Shown here piece after piece: positions 55,674-64,000 of a DNA stretch of 64,000 nt. The stretch is from positions 186,001-250,000 of the forward strand of contig CAVQJL010000008.1 in the NCBI GenBank assembly GCA_963712815.1, given 5' to 3'. The notes under the pieces are model-generated. The model was not told the origin of the DNA, did no database searches, and saw only the letters and a list, made by a program, of their open reading frames with translations. The position numbers and the translations under genes are program-made. This DNA comes from RPQJ01 sp963712815. GTDB lineage: Bacteria; Pseudomonadota; Gammaproteobacteria; Steroidobacterales; Steroidobacteraceae. How positions within the stretch are numbered: position 1 is the first letter of the stretch; each line of letters opens with the position of its first letter.

Positions 55674-56133
55674 ATGAGCATCTGGTATCGACCCTTCACA
55701 CTCGAGGACCTCAACCGGCAGTCGCGCGGCTGCATGGTCGAGCTCATCGACATCCGATTCAGCGAGATCGGCCCCGACTATTTGCGGGCCACGATGCCCG
55801 TGGACGCACGAACCTGGCAGCCGTTCGGACTGCTCCACGGCGGCGCCTCGGTGGTGCTCGCGGAGACGCTCGGCAGCGTCGGCGCCAACTGCTGCGTGGA
55901 CCCTGCCCGCTTATTACTGCGTCGGCCAGGAGATCAACGCCAACCACCTGCGCGCCGTGCGCAGCGGCCGCGTGACAGGCACCGCCCGGCCCGATCCACG
56001 TCGGCGGCCGCTCGCAGGTCTGGGAGATCCGCGTCGAGGACGAGCGCCAGCGGCTCGACTGCGATCTCGCGGATGACGCTGGCCGTGGTCGAGGGGCAGC
56101 CGCCCGCGCTCGGCGGCGGAGGGGCGCTCGTGA
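55674..56133 (+). CDS. hotdog-fold thioesterase (MenI/YbdB type), four insertions
   Basis: The start LVELIDIRFSEIGPDYLRATMPVDARTWQPFGLLHGGASVVLAETLGSVGA contains the hotdog motif with catalytic-type HGGxxxxLAETLGS used by 1,4-dihydroxy-2-naphthoyl-CoA and enterobactin proofreading thioesterases. Extra bases near 55914, 55985, 56070 and 56120 shift the frame; correction gives 151 residues ending GGGGRS, a standard size, with TGA at 56131-56133 overlapping the lptM GTG. The acyl-CoA substrate is unknown. Confidence 0.78.
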
Positions 56134-56378
56134 ACGGTCGCCTGCTGGTCCCGTTGCTCGCGCTCGCGACGTCGCTGGCCGGCTGCGGGCTCAAGGGATC
56201 GCTGTATCTGCCCGAGAAATCCCGCGAGGTGATCATCCGGCCCGCGCCGGGCACCCCGGCGGAGGCGCCCACGCCGGCCGAGCCGGCGCCGGCGACCGAG
56301 CCTGCGACCGGGACGGACGCCGAGCCCCGGGCGCCGGCCGACCCGCAGGCCCCGCCGCCCGGAACCGACCATGGCTGA
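56130..56378 (+). CDS. lptM: LPS translocon maturation lipoprotein LptM (YifL)
   Basis: The 82-residue lipoprotein has a short signal and lipobox LAGC followed by GLKGSLYLPE, the hallmark C-G-L-K-G-x-L-Y of LptM/YifL, which helps the LptD barrel mature. The rest is a proline/alanine-rich tail (PTPAEPAPATEPATGTDAE). The GTG at 56130 overlaps the thioesterase stop, and its stop overlaps polA by eight bases. In other gammaproteobacteria it often precedes lysA/dapF; here it precedes polA. Confidence 0.83.
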   Translation: MNGRLLVPLLALATSLAGCGLKGSLYLPEKSREVIIRPAPGTPAEAPTPAEPAPATEPATGTDAEPRAPADPQAPPPGTDHG

Positions 56379-59169
56379 CGCACCGGCGCTGGTGCTGGTG
56401 GACGGCTCGTCGTACCTGTACCGGGCCTTCCACGCGCTGCCGCCGCTCGCCAACTCAAGGGGCGAGCCGACCGGCGCCGTGCTGGGCGTGCTCAACATGC
56501 TGCTCAAGCTCCTGAAGGAGCAGGACCCGCCGCGCATCGGCGTGGTCTTCGACGCACCGGGCAAGACGTTCCGCGACGAGCTGTTCGCCGAGTACAAGGC
56601 GCACCGCCCGCCGATGCCGGACGACCTGCGCGCGCAGGTCGAGCCGCTGATCGAGGCGGTCGAAGCGCTCGGGCTGCCGCTGCTGCGCGTGCCGGGCGTC
56701 GAGGCCGACGACGTGATCGGCACGCTGGCGCGCCGCGCCGCCGAGCGCGGCCTGAGGGTCGTGATCTCCACCGGCGACAAGGACATGGCCCAGCTGGTGG
56801 ACGGGCGCGTCACGCTCGTCAACACCATGACCGACACCTCGCTCGACCGGGACGGCGTGAAGCGCAAGTTCGACGTCTTCCCCGAGCAGATCGTCGACTT
56901 ACCTCGCGCTGGTGGGCGACACCTCGGACAACATCCCCGGCGTCCCGAAGGTGGGACCCGAAGACCGCCGCGAAGTGGCTCAACCAGTACGGAACGCTCG
57001 ACGAGCTGCTGGCGCACCAGGACGAGATCGCGGGCAAGGTGGGCGAGAGCCTGCGCGCCCACACGAAGGAACTGGCGCTGTCGCGTCGCCTCGCGACGAT
57101 CGATTGCGCGCTCGAACTGCCGCAGCAGCCGGACGACCTGGCGCGGCGGAATCCCGACGTCGAGCAGCTTGCGCGAGCTTTACTCACGCCTCGAGCTGCG
57201 GTCGCTGCTCAGGCAGCTGCCGGGCGCGGCGCACGTCCACGGCGCCCGGTGCTGAGTCGGCTCGCGGGCTTCAGCCCGCTGCCGCGAGCGACGATCGCGT
57301 CGACGGTCCGGACTCCACTGCCGCGCCTGCTGGAGACGGGTGGGGCGACGCCCACCGCGAGCTACGAGACCGTCCTCACGGAGGCGCAGCTCGATGCCTG
57401 GATCGAGCGCCTGCAGGCGGCCGAGCTCTTCGCCTTCGACACCGAGACCACCTCGCTCGACTACATGCAGGCCGAGATCGTCGGCGTGTCGTTCTGCGTC
57501 GAACCGGGCCACGCCGCCTACGTGCCGCTCGCGCACAGTGTATCCCGGCGCGCCCGAGCAGCTCGACCGGACCGCGGTGCTCGCGCGCCTCGAAGCCGCT
57601 GCTCGAAAACCCCGGGCTCGGCAAGCTCGGTCACCACCTCAAGTACGACGCGCACGTGCTGCGCAACCACGGCATCGAGCTGCGCGGCATGCGCTACGAC
57701 TCGATGCTGGAATCCTATGTGCTGAACAGCACGGCAACGCGCCACGACCTCGACTCCGTGGCGCGGCACTACCTCGGCGTCGAGACCATCCACTACGAGG
57801 ACGTCGCCGGCAAGGGCGCCAAGCAGATTCCGTTCGACCAGGTGCCGGTGGAACGCGCCGCCGAGTACTCGGCCGAGGATTCCGACGTCTCGCTGCGGCT
57901 GCATCGCACGCTCTGGTCGCAGATCGAGCGGCTGCCACGAGTCCGCGAGCTCTACGAGGAGATCGAGCAGCCGCTGGTGCCGGTGCTGCTCGACATGGAG
58001 CACCTCGGCGTGCTGATCGACACCACGATGCTGCGCAAGCAGGGTCACGAGATCTCGAAGAGCCTGCTCGAGCTCGAGCGTCCGCGCATGCGATCGCGGG
58101 CGCGAGCGTTCAACCTCGACTCGCCGAAGCAGCTGCAGGAAATGCTGTTCGGCAAGCTCGGTCTGCCGGTGAAGCGCAAGACCGCCACCGGACAGCCCTC
58201 CACCGCCGAGGACGTGCTCGAGGAGCTCGCGGCCGACTACGAGCTGCCGCGACTGATCCTCGACTACCGGGGCCTCGCGAAGCTCAAGTCGACCTACACG
58301 GACAAGCTGCCCGGCCAGGTGGACCCGCGCACCGGGCGAGTGCACACGTCCTATCACCAGGCCGTGGCCGCGACCGGCCGGCTGTCGTCGACCGATCCGA
58401 ACCTGCAGAACATCCCGGTGCGCACGCCGGAGGGTCGGCGCATCCGCCAGGCCTTCATCGCCCCGCCCGGCCACCTGCTGATGGCGGCCGACTACTCGCA
58501 GATCGAGCTGCGGATCATGGCGCACCTGTCGGGCGACGAGAGCCTGCTGCGGGCGTTCGCCGAGGACCGCGACATCCACCAGGCGACCGCCGCCGAGGTG
58601 TTCGGGCTCGAGCCCGCGGATGTCACGCCGACCAGCGCCGCGCCGCCAAGGCCATCAACTTCGGGCTGATCTACGGCATGTCGGCCTTCGGCCTGGCGCG
58701 CCAGCTCGGCATCGAGCGCGGCGCGGCGCAGCAGTACGTGGATCTGTACTTCGAGCGCTACCCCGGCGTGAAGCGCTACATGGACGACACCCGCGCCGAT
58801 GGCCCGCGAGCAGGGGTTCGTCGAGACGGTGTTCGGCCGGCGCCTGTACCTGCCGGACATCCGCGCACGCAACCAGGCGCTGCAGGCAGTACGCCGAGCG
58901 CAGCGCGATCAATGCACCGATGCAGGGCACGGCCGCCGACATCATCAAGCGCGCCATGATCGAGGTGCACGCTGGCTAGGGGGCGGCGGCACGGGCCAGC
59001 CCGACTGGTCATGCAGGTGCACGACGAACTCGTGCTCGAGGTGGCCGAGGACGCCGTCGACGCCGGTCGAACGGGGCCTGCGCCAGCGCATGGCGGCGGC
59101 GCGGCCGATCTGAAGGTTCCGCTCCGGGTGGACGTGGGCCGCGGCCTGCACTGGGATGCAGCGCACTGA
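56371..59169 (+). CDS. polA: DNA polymerase I, many 1-base insertions
   Basis: All three domains can be read across frames. 5'-nuclease: LVLVDGSSYLYRAFHALPPL, GVEADDVIGTLAR, VISTGDKDMAQLV, ALVGDTSDNIPGV. 3'-5' exonuclease: LFAFDTETTSLDYM (D and E of Exo I retained, so proofreading is expected). Polymerase: LMAADYSQIELRIMAHLSGD (motif A), AKAINFGLIYGMSAFGLARQLG (motif B), MQVHDELVLEVAED (motif C). Extra bases are scattered from 56900 to 59090. The ATG at 56371 overlaps lptM. The corrected length is about 925 residues, like E. coli Pol I. Confidence 0.9.
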
Positions 59170-59341
59170 CCCGGAAACACGTCTCTTTTCTGCAACGTTT
59201 TGTCGCTAGGCGCTTCTCCTGATGCGCTGCAGCAGACAAAAGAATGTAGCATTTTCACCAATGGAGAGGCTCAGCCGGCACGTCGACGAGTGGATTTCCC
59301 GCCCCGATGCGCAGCCGGTTTCTCCGGTGGAGGAAGACATC

Positions 59342-59848
59342 ATGAGATTCGTGTTTGCAGCGCTCGCCGCGGCCACCCTCGCTTTCTCGCCGGTCGTTGC
59401 GGCGGACAGCGGGCCGTACGTCGGTGCCGGCATCGGCTACTTCGGCCTCGACGCCGACGGATTCGACGCCAGCGACACCGCCTTCAAGGCTGTTCGGCGG
59501 CTATCGCATGAACCAGTACTTCGCCGCTGAGCTCGAGTACATCGACGGCGGCAAGCCCGACGACAGTGGCTTCGAGATCGACATCTGACGGCTTCAACCT
59601 GTCCGTGCTCGGCAGCTGGCCGATCACCGAGCAGTTCGACGTCTTCGCGAAGCTCGGCGTGCTGTTCTGGGACGCCGAGGCGCGGGGCTTCGGCTGACGA
59701 GAGCGGCGAGGACTTCTCGTACGGCATCGGCGCCGACTTCAAGTTCGGCGATAACTGGGCGATCCGCGGCGAATACCAGCGCTTCGAGATCGAGGACACC
59801 GACTACGGCAGACCTGGCCTCTCGCTCGGCGTGTTCTTCCGCTTCTGA
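59342..59848 (+). CDS. small outer-membrane beta-barrel protein, three insertions
   Basis: The signal peptide MRFVFAALAAATLAFSPVVAAD is followed by alternating aromatic strands typical of an 8-strand OmpA-type barrel: GPYVGAGIGYFGLDADGF, YFAAELEYIDGGKP, FNLSVLGSWPIT, FDVFAKLGVLFWDAEA and SLGVFFRF with the terminal phenylalanine. Extra bases near 59490, 59588 and 59696 shift the frame; corrected length is about 167 residues. A related gene follows. Probably an adaptive or stress-related porin-like protein. Confidence 0.78.
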
Positions 59849-59973
59849 CCCGACCCGGGTGGCAGCTGCAGTCGCCGGAGCCCGCCGTGGGGCGAGCTCC
59901 GGCGCATCGGACGGACCGCTGCGACCGTTGTCGTAATATTCATCCCAGACAATCACTTAGGAGCATTGCACAG

Positions 59974-60531
59974 ATGAAAATCCAGATCGTCGCCTCCGCC
60001 GCCCTGCTGCTGGCGACTCGCGAGTCTTCCGAGCCAGGCCGTAGACAACGGCATCTACCTCGGCGCCGGCATCGGCCAGGGCAGCGTCCAGTTCGAAGAC
60101 CGTATCGAGGGCGACGAAATTCGACTTCGACGCCAGCGCATACCGCCTACAAGCTCATCGCCGGCTGGCGATTCCTCGACTGGCTAGCGGTCGAAGCCAA
60201 CTACTTGGACCTCGGCACGGCCGACGACAGGATCGAGGGCGTCGATATCGAGGCGGACGTCAGCGGCTTTTCGCTCGCAGCGGTGGGCTTCCTGCCGATC
60301 GGCCCGGTGGACGTGTTCGCGAAGCTCGGCGCGGTCAACTGGGACGCCGAGCTGTCGGCTCCCGGCACCGGCCTCAACGAAAGCGACGACGGCACGGACT
60401 TGATGTACGGGGTCGGCGTGCAGTTCCGAGTGTGGAGCCTGAGCATCCGCGGCGAATACGAGATCTTCGACGTGGCGGAGGCCGACACCGTCGACATGAT
60501 CTCGCTCGGGGTGACCTGGACGTTCCTCTGA
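59974..60531 (+). CDS. small outer-membrane beta-barrel protein, paralogue (about three insertions)
   Basis: It shares the plan of the preceding gene: MKIQIVASAALLLA signal, NGIYLGAGIGQGSVQFED, YKLIAGWRFLDWLAVEANYLDLG, DVSGFSLAAVGFLPIGPVDVFAKLGAVNWDAEL, and SLGVTWTFL at the end. The conserved DVFAKLG...WDAE block shows the two genes arose by duplication. Extra bases between 60010 and 60150 disturb the N-terminal third; corrected length is about 184 residues. AGGAG lies 11 bp before the ATG. Confidence 0.78.
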   Translation: MKIQIVASAALLLATRESSEPGRRQRHLPRRRHRPGQRPVRRPYRGRRNSTSTPAHTAYKLIAGWRFLDWLAVEANYLDLGTADDRIEGVDIEADVSGFSLAAVGFLPIGPVDVFAKLGAVNWDAELSAPGTGLNESDDGTDLMYGVGVQFRVWSLSIRGEYEIFDVAEADTVDMISLGVTWTFL

Positions 60532-60867
60532 GGCCGATCGTTTGACCGCATCCGGCGACGTCAGCCATGCAGACGTCGCCGGAAGCGACCTTGACCCGCC
60601 CATGGGTCTGCAGCGTCCGCGACCGCCCGTCGGGCCCGTCAATAATCAAAATTTTTCAGGTACTGACGGACGGCTCCTGATCGGACCGGACTCCTCACCA
60701 GCCCCATCGGGCGATTATTCTTTATATATCAATATATTGTACAAAGAATAGTTTGACTAGCGATCAAATCGAAGCCACGCGGTCACTGTATAATCAAGAA
60801 AATACTTATCTTCACCAGCCGCAGAGTCCACTGCAGCAGACAGCGATTCGCGCTTGATACAGGCCAC
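60532..60867. other. intergenic region with an AT-rich island
   Basis: No gene is recognised. A sharply AT-rich segment (about 60710-60800) contrasts with the GC-rich surroundings. It contains an 8-bp inverted repeat TATTCTTT/AAAGAATA (60716-60723, 60743-60750), the palindrome CAATATATTG (60730-60739) and a TATAAT hexamer at 60789-60794 without a good -35. It may hold a promoter or protein-binding site for the downstream sRNA candidate. Confidence 0.6.
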
Positions 60868-60896
60868 GGAACTTTGCCGGGGAGCCCTGACTCAAA
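60868..60896 (+). promoter_or_regulatory. sigma-E/AlgU-type promoter candidate
   Basis: GGAACTT (60868-60874) is followed after 17 bases by TCAAA (60892-60896). This matches the envelope-stress sigma factor consensus, GGAACTT with TCNAA-type -10 at 16-17 bp. Transcription would begin near 60903, heading into the terminator at 60983-61021. Confidence 0.65.
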
Positions 60897-60902
60897 TCCC
60901 TG

Positions 60903-61021
60903 AGCGCCTCACGGCGTTCGGCGCCGGCCTACCTCCCTGGGCCCGCGTCTGCCCGGTCATCCCCCAACGCCGGGTTTGCCTTCCCCGGTTGGATCCGCTG
61001 GTCCAACCGGGGTTTCTTTTT
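60903..61021 (+). ncRNA. candidate sigma-E-dependent small RNA (ErsA/Spot 42 position)
   Basis: An approximately 119-nt RNA is predicted between the sigma-E-like promoter and a strong terminator. It lies in the polA-engB interval, where E. coli has Spot 42 and Pseudomonas has ErsA, an AlgU/sigma-22-dependent sRNA of about 130 nt. The RNA has C-rich, probably single-stranded stretches (CTACCTCCCTGG, TCATCCCCCAACG) that could pair with Shine-Dalgarno sequences. Sequence identity to either RNA cannot be judged here. Its 3' part overlaps the antisense 3' end of engB. Confidence 0.6.
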
Positions 61022-61615
61022 CCGGGTTCCGGCGCAGCATCCGCTCGAGCGCGCCCCGCGCCTCGGACAGCCCTTCGCCGGACAGCGCCGAGAACGCCTG
61101 CACCGTGACGTCCTGGCCCGCCTCGCGGCGCACGGCTGCGCAACTTGCGGCCCGGGCACCGCGCCCGAGCTTGTCCGCCTTGGTGAGGACGAGGTGCACC
61201 GGGACCGACCTCGACCTGCGCGAGGCGCAGCATGTCCCAGTCCTGGTCCTTGAGCGGGTGGCGGATGTCCATCACGACGATCACGCCGCGCAGGACTGCT
61301 GCGCTTGCGGAAGTAGCCATCGATGAGCGTACCCCAGTGCTGTCGCATGGGGCCGGAGCACGGCCGCGAAGCCGTAGCCGGGCAGGTCCACCAGCCGCGG
61401 TCGGCGTTCGAGTCTCGAAGAAGTTGATGAGTCGGGTGGCGCCGGGCGTCTTGCTGGTCCGCGCCAGTCCCTTGCGATGCGTGATGGCGTTGATCGCACT
61501 CGACTTGCCGGCATTGGATCGGCCGGCCACGGCGACCTCGACCCCGACGTCGGGCGGAAGCTGCTTCACCTCGTTGGCGCTGGTGAGGAACTCTGACGTT
61601 CGGGTAGGCAGGCAT
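60957..61615 (-). CDS. engB: ribosome biogenesis GTP-binding protein EngB (YihA/YsxC), several insertions
   Basis: EngB is an essential GTPase needed for 50S subunit assembly. The reading in successive frames is MPAYPNV..EFLTSANEVKQLPPDVGVEVAVAGRSNAGKSSAINAI (G1), LARTSKTPGATRLINFFE (G2), LVDLPGYGFA (G3), VMDIRHPLKDQDWDML and VHLVLTKADKLGRG (G4), FSALSGEGL (G5). Extra bases near 61600, 61410, 61350, 61300 and 61205 split it. The C-terminal frame ending at 60957 is the best guess; its last 20 codons coincide with the sRNA terminator. Corrected length is about 217 residues. Confidence 0.85.
60983..61021 (+). terminator. Rho-independent terminator of the sRNA candidate
   Basis: An 11-bp stem (60983-60993 with 61002-61012, CCCCGGTTGGA and its complement) and an eight-base loop precede TTTCTTTTT. 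The T-run is on the plus strand only, so it serves plus-strand transcripts, although it lies within the 3' coding end of minus-strand engB. Confidence 0.92.
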
Positions 61616-61698
61616 TTGGACGCGCGGAGCGGCAGAGACCCCAGGGCGCTTAGTGTACAATTTGCCGCTTGCCCGCCCCTGTTCTTCGGAGTGGTTCA

Positions 61699-62311
61699 AT
61701 GACTGCGAAGCTCGTCGCCACCCTGTCTTCTGGTGGCCGCCCTCGGCTGGAGCGCCCCGACGCTCGCCGCCGGTTCCAAGGAAGCCGGCCAGGCCAAATC
61801 GGTCACGTGCATGGCCTGCCACGGCGCGGACGGCAACAGCCCCAATCCCGAATGGCCGAACCTCGCGGGCCAGCACGCAGGCTACATCAGAGCAGCAGCT
61901 CAGGCTGTTCCGGGCCGGTGAGCGCCAGAACGCCCTGATGTCGCCGATGGCCATGATCCTCACGGACGAGGACATCGCCGACCTGGCGGCGTACTTCTCG
62001 TCGCAGACGGCAAAAGGCGGCGAGGCCGAACCGTCGAAGGTCGCCGCCGGGCAGCGGGTCTACCGCGGAGGCAACGTCGGCACCGGCCTGATGGCCTGCG
62101 CGGCTGCCACGGCCCGACCGGCAGCGGCAACCCGCTGGCGACTACCCGTCGATCCAGGGCCAGCATGCGGTGTATGTGGCGGCCCAGTTGCGCGCCTATC
62201 GGGCCGGCGAGCGCGGCACCGACGCGAACCAGATGATGCGCAACGTCGCGGCACTGCTGTCCGACGAGGATATCGACGCGGTCGCGTCGTATCATCCAGG
62301 GCCTGCGCTGA
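61699..62311 (+). CDS. cytochrome c4, frameshifted
   Basis: The protein is a periplasmic diheme cytochrome. After a signal peptide (LVAALGWSAPTLAAG) come two similar halves, each with a heme motif: CMACHG in SVTCMACHGADGNSPNPEWPNLAGQHAGYI and a second CAACHG/PTGSGNPLA in another frame, and methionine ligands in NALMSPMAM and NQMMRNVA. Cytochrome c4 passes electrons to terminal oxidases. Extra bases near 61728, 61890, 62108, 62140 and 62290 break the frame; corrected length is about 202 residues. A TACAAT -10-like hexamer lies at 61655. Divergent from engB, as in many gammaproteobacteria. Confidence 0.85.
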
Positions 62312-62347
62312 ACCCTCGCGTGTCATTGCGCCGGTCATAGACTCTTC

Positions 62348-62997
62348 ATGAACAGCGCCAACCTTCGCGTTCTCTTCCGCCCGCTCCTCGCGGCCCTGAT
62401 GCTGCTCGCCGGTCCGCTGGCGCTCGCCGTCAGACCCGTCGAGGGCGTGAACTACAAGCTGCTCAAGCCGGCGGTGCCCACCAACGTCGCCCCAGGCAAG
62501 GTCGAGGTGGTCGAGGTGTTCTGGTACGCGTGCGGGCACTGCTACATGCTCGAGCCGAAAATCGAGGCCTGGGAGCGCAAGGGCAAGCCGGCAAACGTCG
62601 AGGTGATCCGGATGCCCGCGGTCTGGAACGAGCTGCTCAAGACGCATGCGCGCCTGTTCTACACGATCGAGGTGCTCGGCAAGCCCGAGCTGAACGACCG
62701 AGGCGTTCCGCGAGATCAACGTGCGCGGCAACCGGCTCGATACGCCCGAGAAGATCGAGGCTTTCTTCACCTCGCGCGGCGTCGAGCAAGGCGGACTTCC
62801 AGAAGACGTTCTCCGGGTTCGCCGTCGAGTCGAAGCTGGCGCGGGCCGTCGACCTCAACAAGCGCTACCGCATCGCGAGCACTCCGACCGTGATCATCAA
62901 CGGCAAGTACGTCACGGACGTTGGCATGGCGGGCAGCGAGGAGAAGCTCTTCGAGCTGATCAACACCCTCGCGGCGAGGGAGAAACCGGCCGGCTGA
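62348..62997 (+). CDS. dsbA: thiol:disulfide interchange protein DsbA (two insertions)
   Basis: DsbA introduces disulfide bonds into periplasmic proteins. A signal peptide (FRPLLAALMLLAGPLALA) precedes VEVVEVFWYACGHCYMLEPKIEAW with the CGHC active site; C-P-H-C is usual in E. coli, but CGHC is common in this group. The helical insertion and the cis-proline region IASTPTVIINGKYVTD follow. Extra bases near 62703 and 62788 shift the frame; corrected length is 215 residues. It follows the cytochrome c4 gene by 36 bp and ends before a terminator. Confidence 0.9.
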
Positions 62998-63018
62998 GGC
63001 CGCTGAACAGCGAATCGG

Positions 63019-63046
63019 GAAGCCCCGCAATGCGGGGCTTCTTTTT
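63019..63046 (+). terminator. Rho-independent terminator after dsbA
   Basis: Stem GAAGCCCCGC (63019-63028) pairs with GCGGGGCTTC (63032-63041) around a three-base loop and is followed by five T residues. It lies 21 bp after the dsbA stop. Confidence 0.93.
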
Positions 63047-63114
63047 GCCTGCAATCACCTGCGCTGCGAAGGGGCACTGTGCTAAAACGGCGGCCAGCCC
63101 GCAGGGTCCACCCA

Positions 63115-64000
63115 ATGCTCCGTCTTCTCATCCCCACCGGCAGCGGCTACACGTGGATCGAGCACGTGCCGCCGGCGCAATTTCCGGACGAGTTCCTCTG
63201 GGCCGACCTCTACGAGCCGACGGTAGAGGAGGAGAAGGCCGTCGAGTCGCTGCTGACGGTGGACGTGCCGACGCGCGACGAGATGAAGGAGATCGAGACC
63301 TCGAACCGGCTCTACGAGGAAGACGGCGCCGTCTACATGACCGCCACGGTGGGCAGCCGGCTCGATTCGGAGAAGCCGGAGAGCAGCGCCATCACGTTCA
63401 TACTCGCGAACAACCGGCTCATCACCAACCGCTACGTGGACCCGACGCCGGTGCGGCGCTTCATGACACACGTGGAGCGATCGCCCGCCGCGTGCACGTC
63501 CTCCGCGACGCTGCTCGCCGGGCTGCTCGAGGCGTTCACCGAGCGGATCGCCGACCTGCTCGAGCGCGTGCAGATGGAACTCGACTCGGTGTCGCTGACG
63601 ATTTTTCCGCGCACGAATGGCGCAGCTGCCAGCAATCGCGACCTGCATGCCATGATCCAGAAGATCGGCATGAACGGCGACCTGATCTCGAAGGCGCGCG
63701 AGAGCCTCGTGAGCTTCCAGCGACTGCTGATGTACGTACAGCAGGCGACCAACGTCTCGCTGTCCCAGGACCAGCGCGGGCGATTCAAGTCGACGCTGCG
63801 CGACGTGCAGTCGCTCTCCGACCACGCGAGCTTCCTGGGCGGTACGGTGCAGTTCCTGCTCGACGCGGTGCTCGGGCTGATCAACCTCGAGCAGAACAAC
63901 ATCATCAAGATCTTCTCCGTGGCCGCCGCGATGTTCCTCCCGCCGACGCTGATCGCGAGCATCTACGGCATGAACTTCGATTTCATGCCGGAACTGGACA
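63115..64000 (+). CDS. corA: CorA-family magnesium/cobalt transporter (truncated by window edge)
   Basis: CorA is a homopentameric Mg2+ channel of the inner membrane. From the ATG at 63115 the product reads MLRLLIPTGSGYTWIEHVP, a cytoplasmic alpha/beta domain with VPTRDEMKEIETSNRLYEEDGAVYMTATV, long helices (LRDVQSLSDHASFLGGTVQFLLDAVLGLINLEQNN), then the first membrane span and the pore motif YGMNF. The window ends about 8 residues later; the second span and C-terminus are missing. No internal frame break is seen in the 295 visible codons. Confidence 0.93.
   Translation, partial: MLRLLIPTGSGYTWIEHVPPAQFPDEFLWADLYEPTVEEEKAVESLLTVDVPTRDEMKEIETSNRLYEEDGAVYMTATVGSRLDSEKPESSAITFILANNRLITNRYVDPTPVRRFMTHVERSPAACTSSATLLAGLLEAFTERIADLLERVQMELDSVSLTIFPRTNGAAASNRDLHAMIQKIGMNGDLISKARESLVSFQRLLMYVQQATNVSLSQDQRGRFKSTLRDVQSLSDHASFLGGTVQFLLDAVLGLINLEQNNIIKIFSVAAAMFLPPTLIASIYGMNFDFMPELD

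Noticed and set aside
60903..61021. 6S RNA, tmRNA, SRP RNA or RNase P RNA
   Set aside because: None of the conserved core sequences of these RNAs was seen, and the length is too short for tmRNA, 6S or RNase P RNA.
1..64000. tRNA, rRNA, CRISPR arrays, prophage or intact insertion sequences
   Set aside because: Reading both strands showed no regularly spaced repeats, no rRNA core motifs, no transposase or phage structural genes, and no tRNA I could defend. A computed scan (tRNAscan-SE, Infernal) would be decisive.

Overview
The window is about 64 kb of GC-rich DNA with a gammaproteobacterial gene order: rsmD-coaD, ftsY-ftsE-ftsX-rpoH, tamA-tamB, and polA facing engB. Its arginine cluster uses an N-acylornithine-type transcarbamylase, as Xanthomonadales do. 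Together with the high GC this suggests a relative of Xanthomonadales/Nevskiales, but the genus cannot be named. There are no rRNA, tRNA, CRISPR, phage or complete IS genes.

Layout. 0-1.5 kb: minus-strand radC (partial), coaD and rsmD. 1.5-7.6 kb: a lipase-like lipoprotein with a terminator, then ftsY-ftsE-ftsX-rpoH. 7.6-12.2 kb: an OmpA-family lipoprotein coupled to an HDAC-like hydrolase, glutaryl-CoA dehydrogenase, a TMEM175-like channel and an unknown gene. 12.2-12.95 kb: a gene-free, hairpin-rich stretch. 12.95-20.2 kb: an SLC13 permease, a glycerophosphodiesterase plus FGGY kinase pair, a YheT-like hydrolase and an unusual receiver-domain membrane protein. 20.4-32 kb: an EF-G paralogue, sulfotransferases, a DUF6279-type lipoprotein, an ABC-2 exporter with a YedK-like gene, an FlhC-like regulator with a divergent partner and paired operators, nudC, a TSUP permease, a DUF4126 protein and an NRDE protein. 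32-41.9 kb: tamA-tamB, a TPR protein, NUDIX, DUF1801, MarR and a membrane protein. 42-50.3 kb: argR, argG, a DUF1611 gene, argC, an argD-like gene, an argF'-like gene, argB and argH. 50.3-55.5 kb: a DUF1329 protein and a minus-strand operon (DmdC-like acyl-CoA dehydrogenase, ubiC, FAH-family hydrolase, zeta-class GST isomerase). 55.7-64 kb: a thioesterase, lptM, polA, two small beta-barrel proteins, a probable sRNA, engB, cytochrome c4, dsbA and a truncated corA.

Three items stand out. First, the arginine operon places a DUF1611 (DgcN-like acyltransferase) gene between argG and argC, has an argB without an acetyltransferase domain, and has a transcarbamylase whose substrate-selecting residue is alanine rather than the glutamate of acetylornithine enzymes. 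This suggests a non-standard, possibly N-succinylated, arginine pathway. Second, the polA-engB interval carries a sigma-E-type promoter followed about 120 nt later by a strong terminator, the place and architecture of the sRNA ErsA (and the place of Spot 42). Third, three hairpins share a 23-nt loop while their long stems differ in sequence yet remain self-complementary.

Data quality: from about 21.7 kb onward many genes are broken by extra single bases. In most cases removing them restores a full-length protein, so I read them as sequencing or consensus insertions rather than biological decay. They are rare between 34 and 50 kb and dense at 21.7-33 kb and 50.5-62.8 kb. Such genes are given as one CDS spanning the frames.
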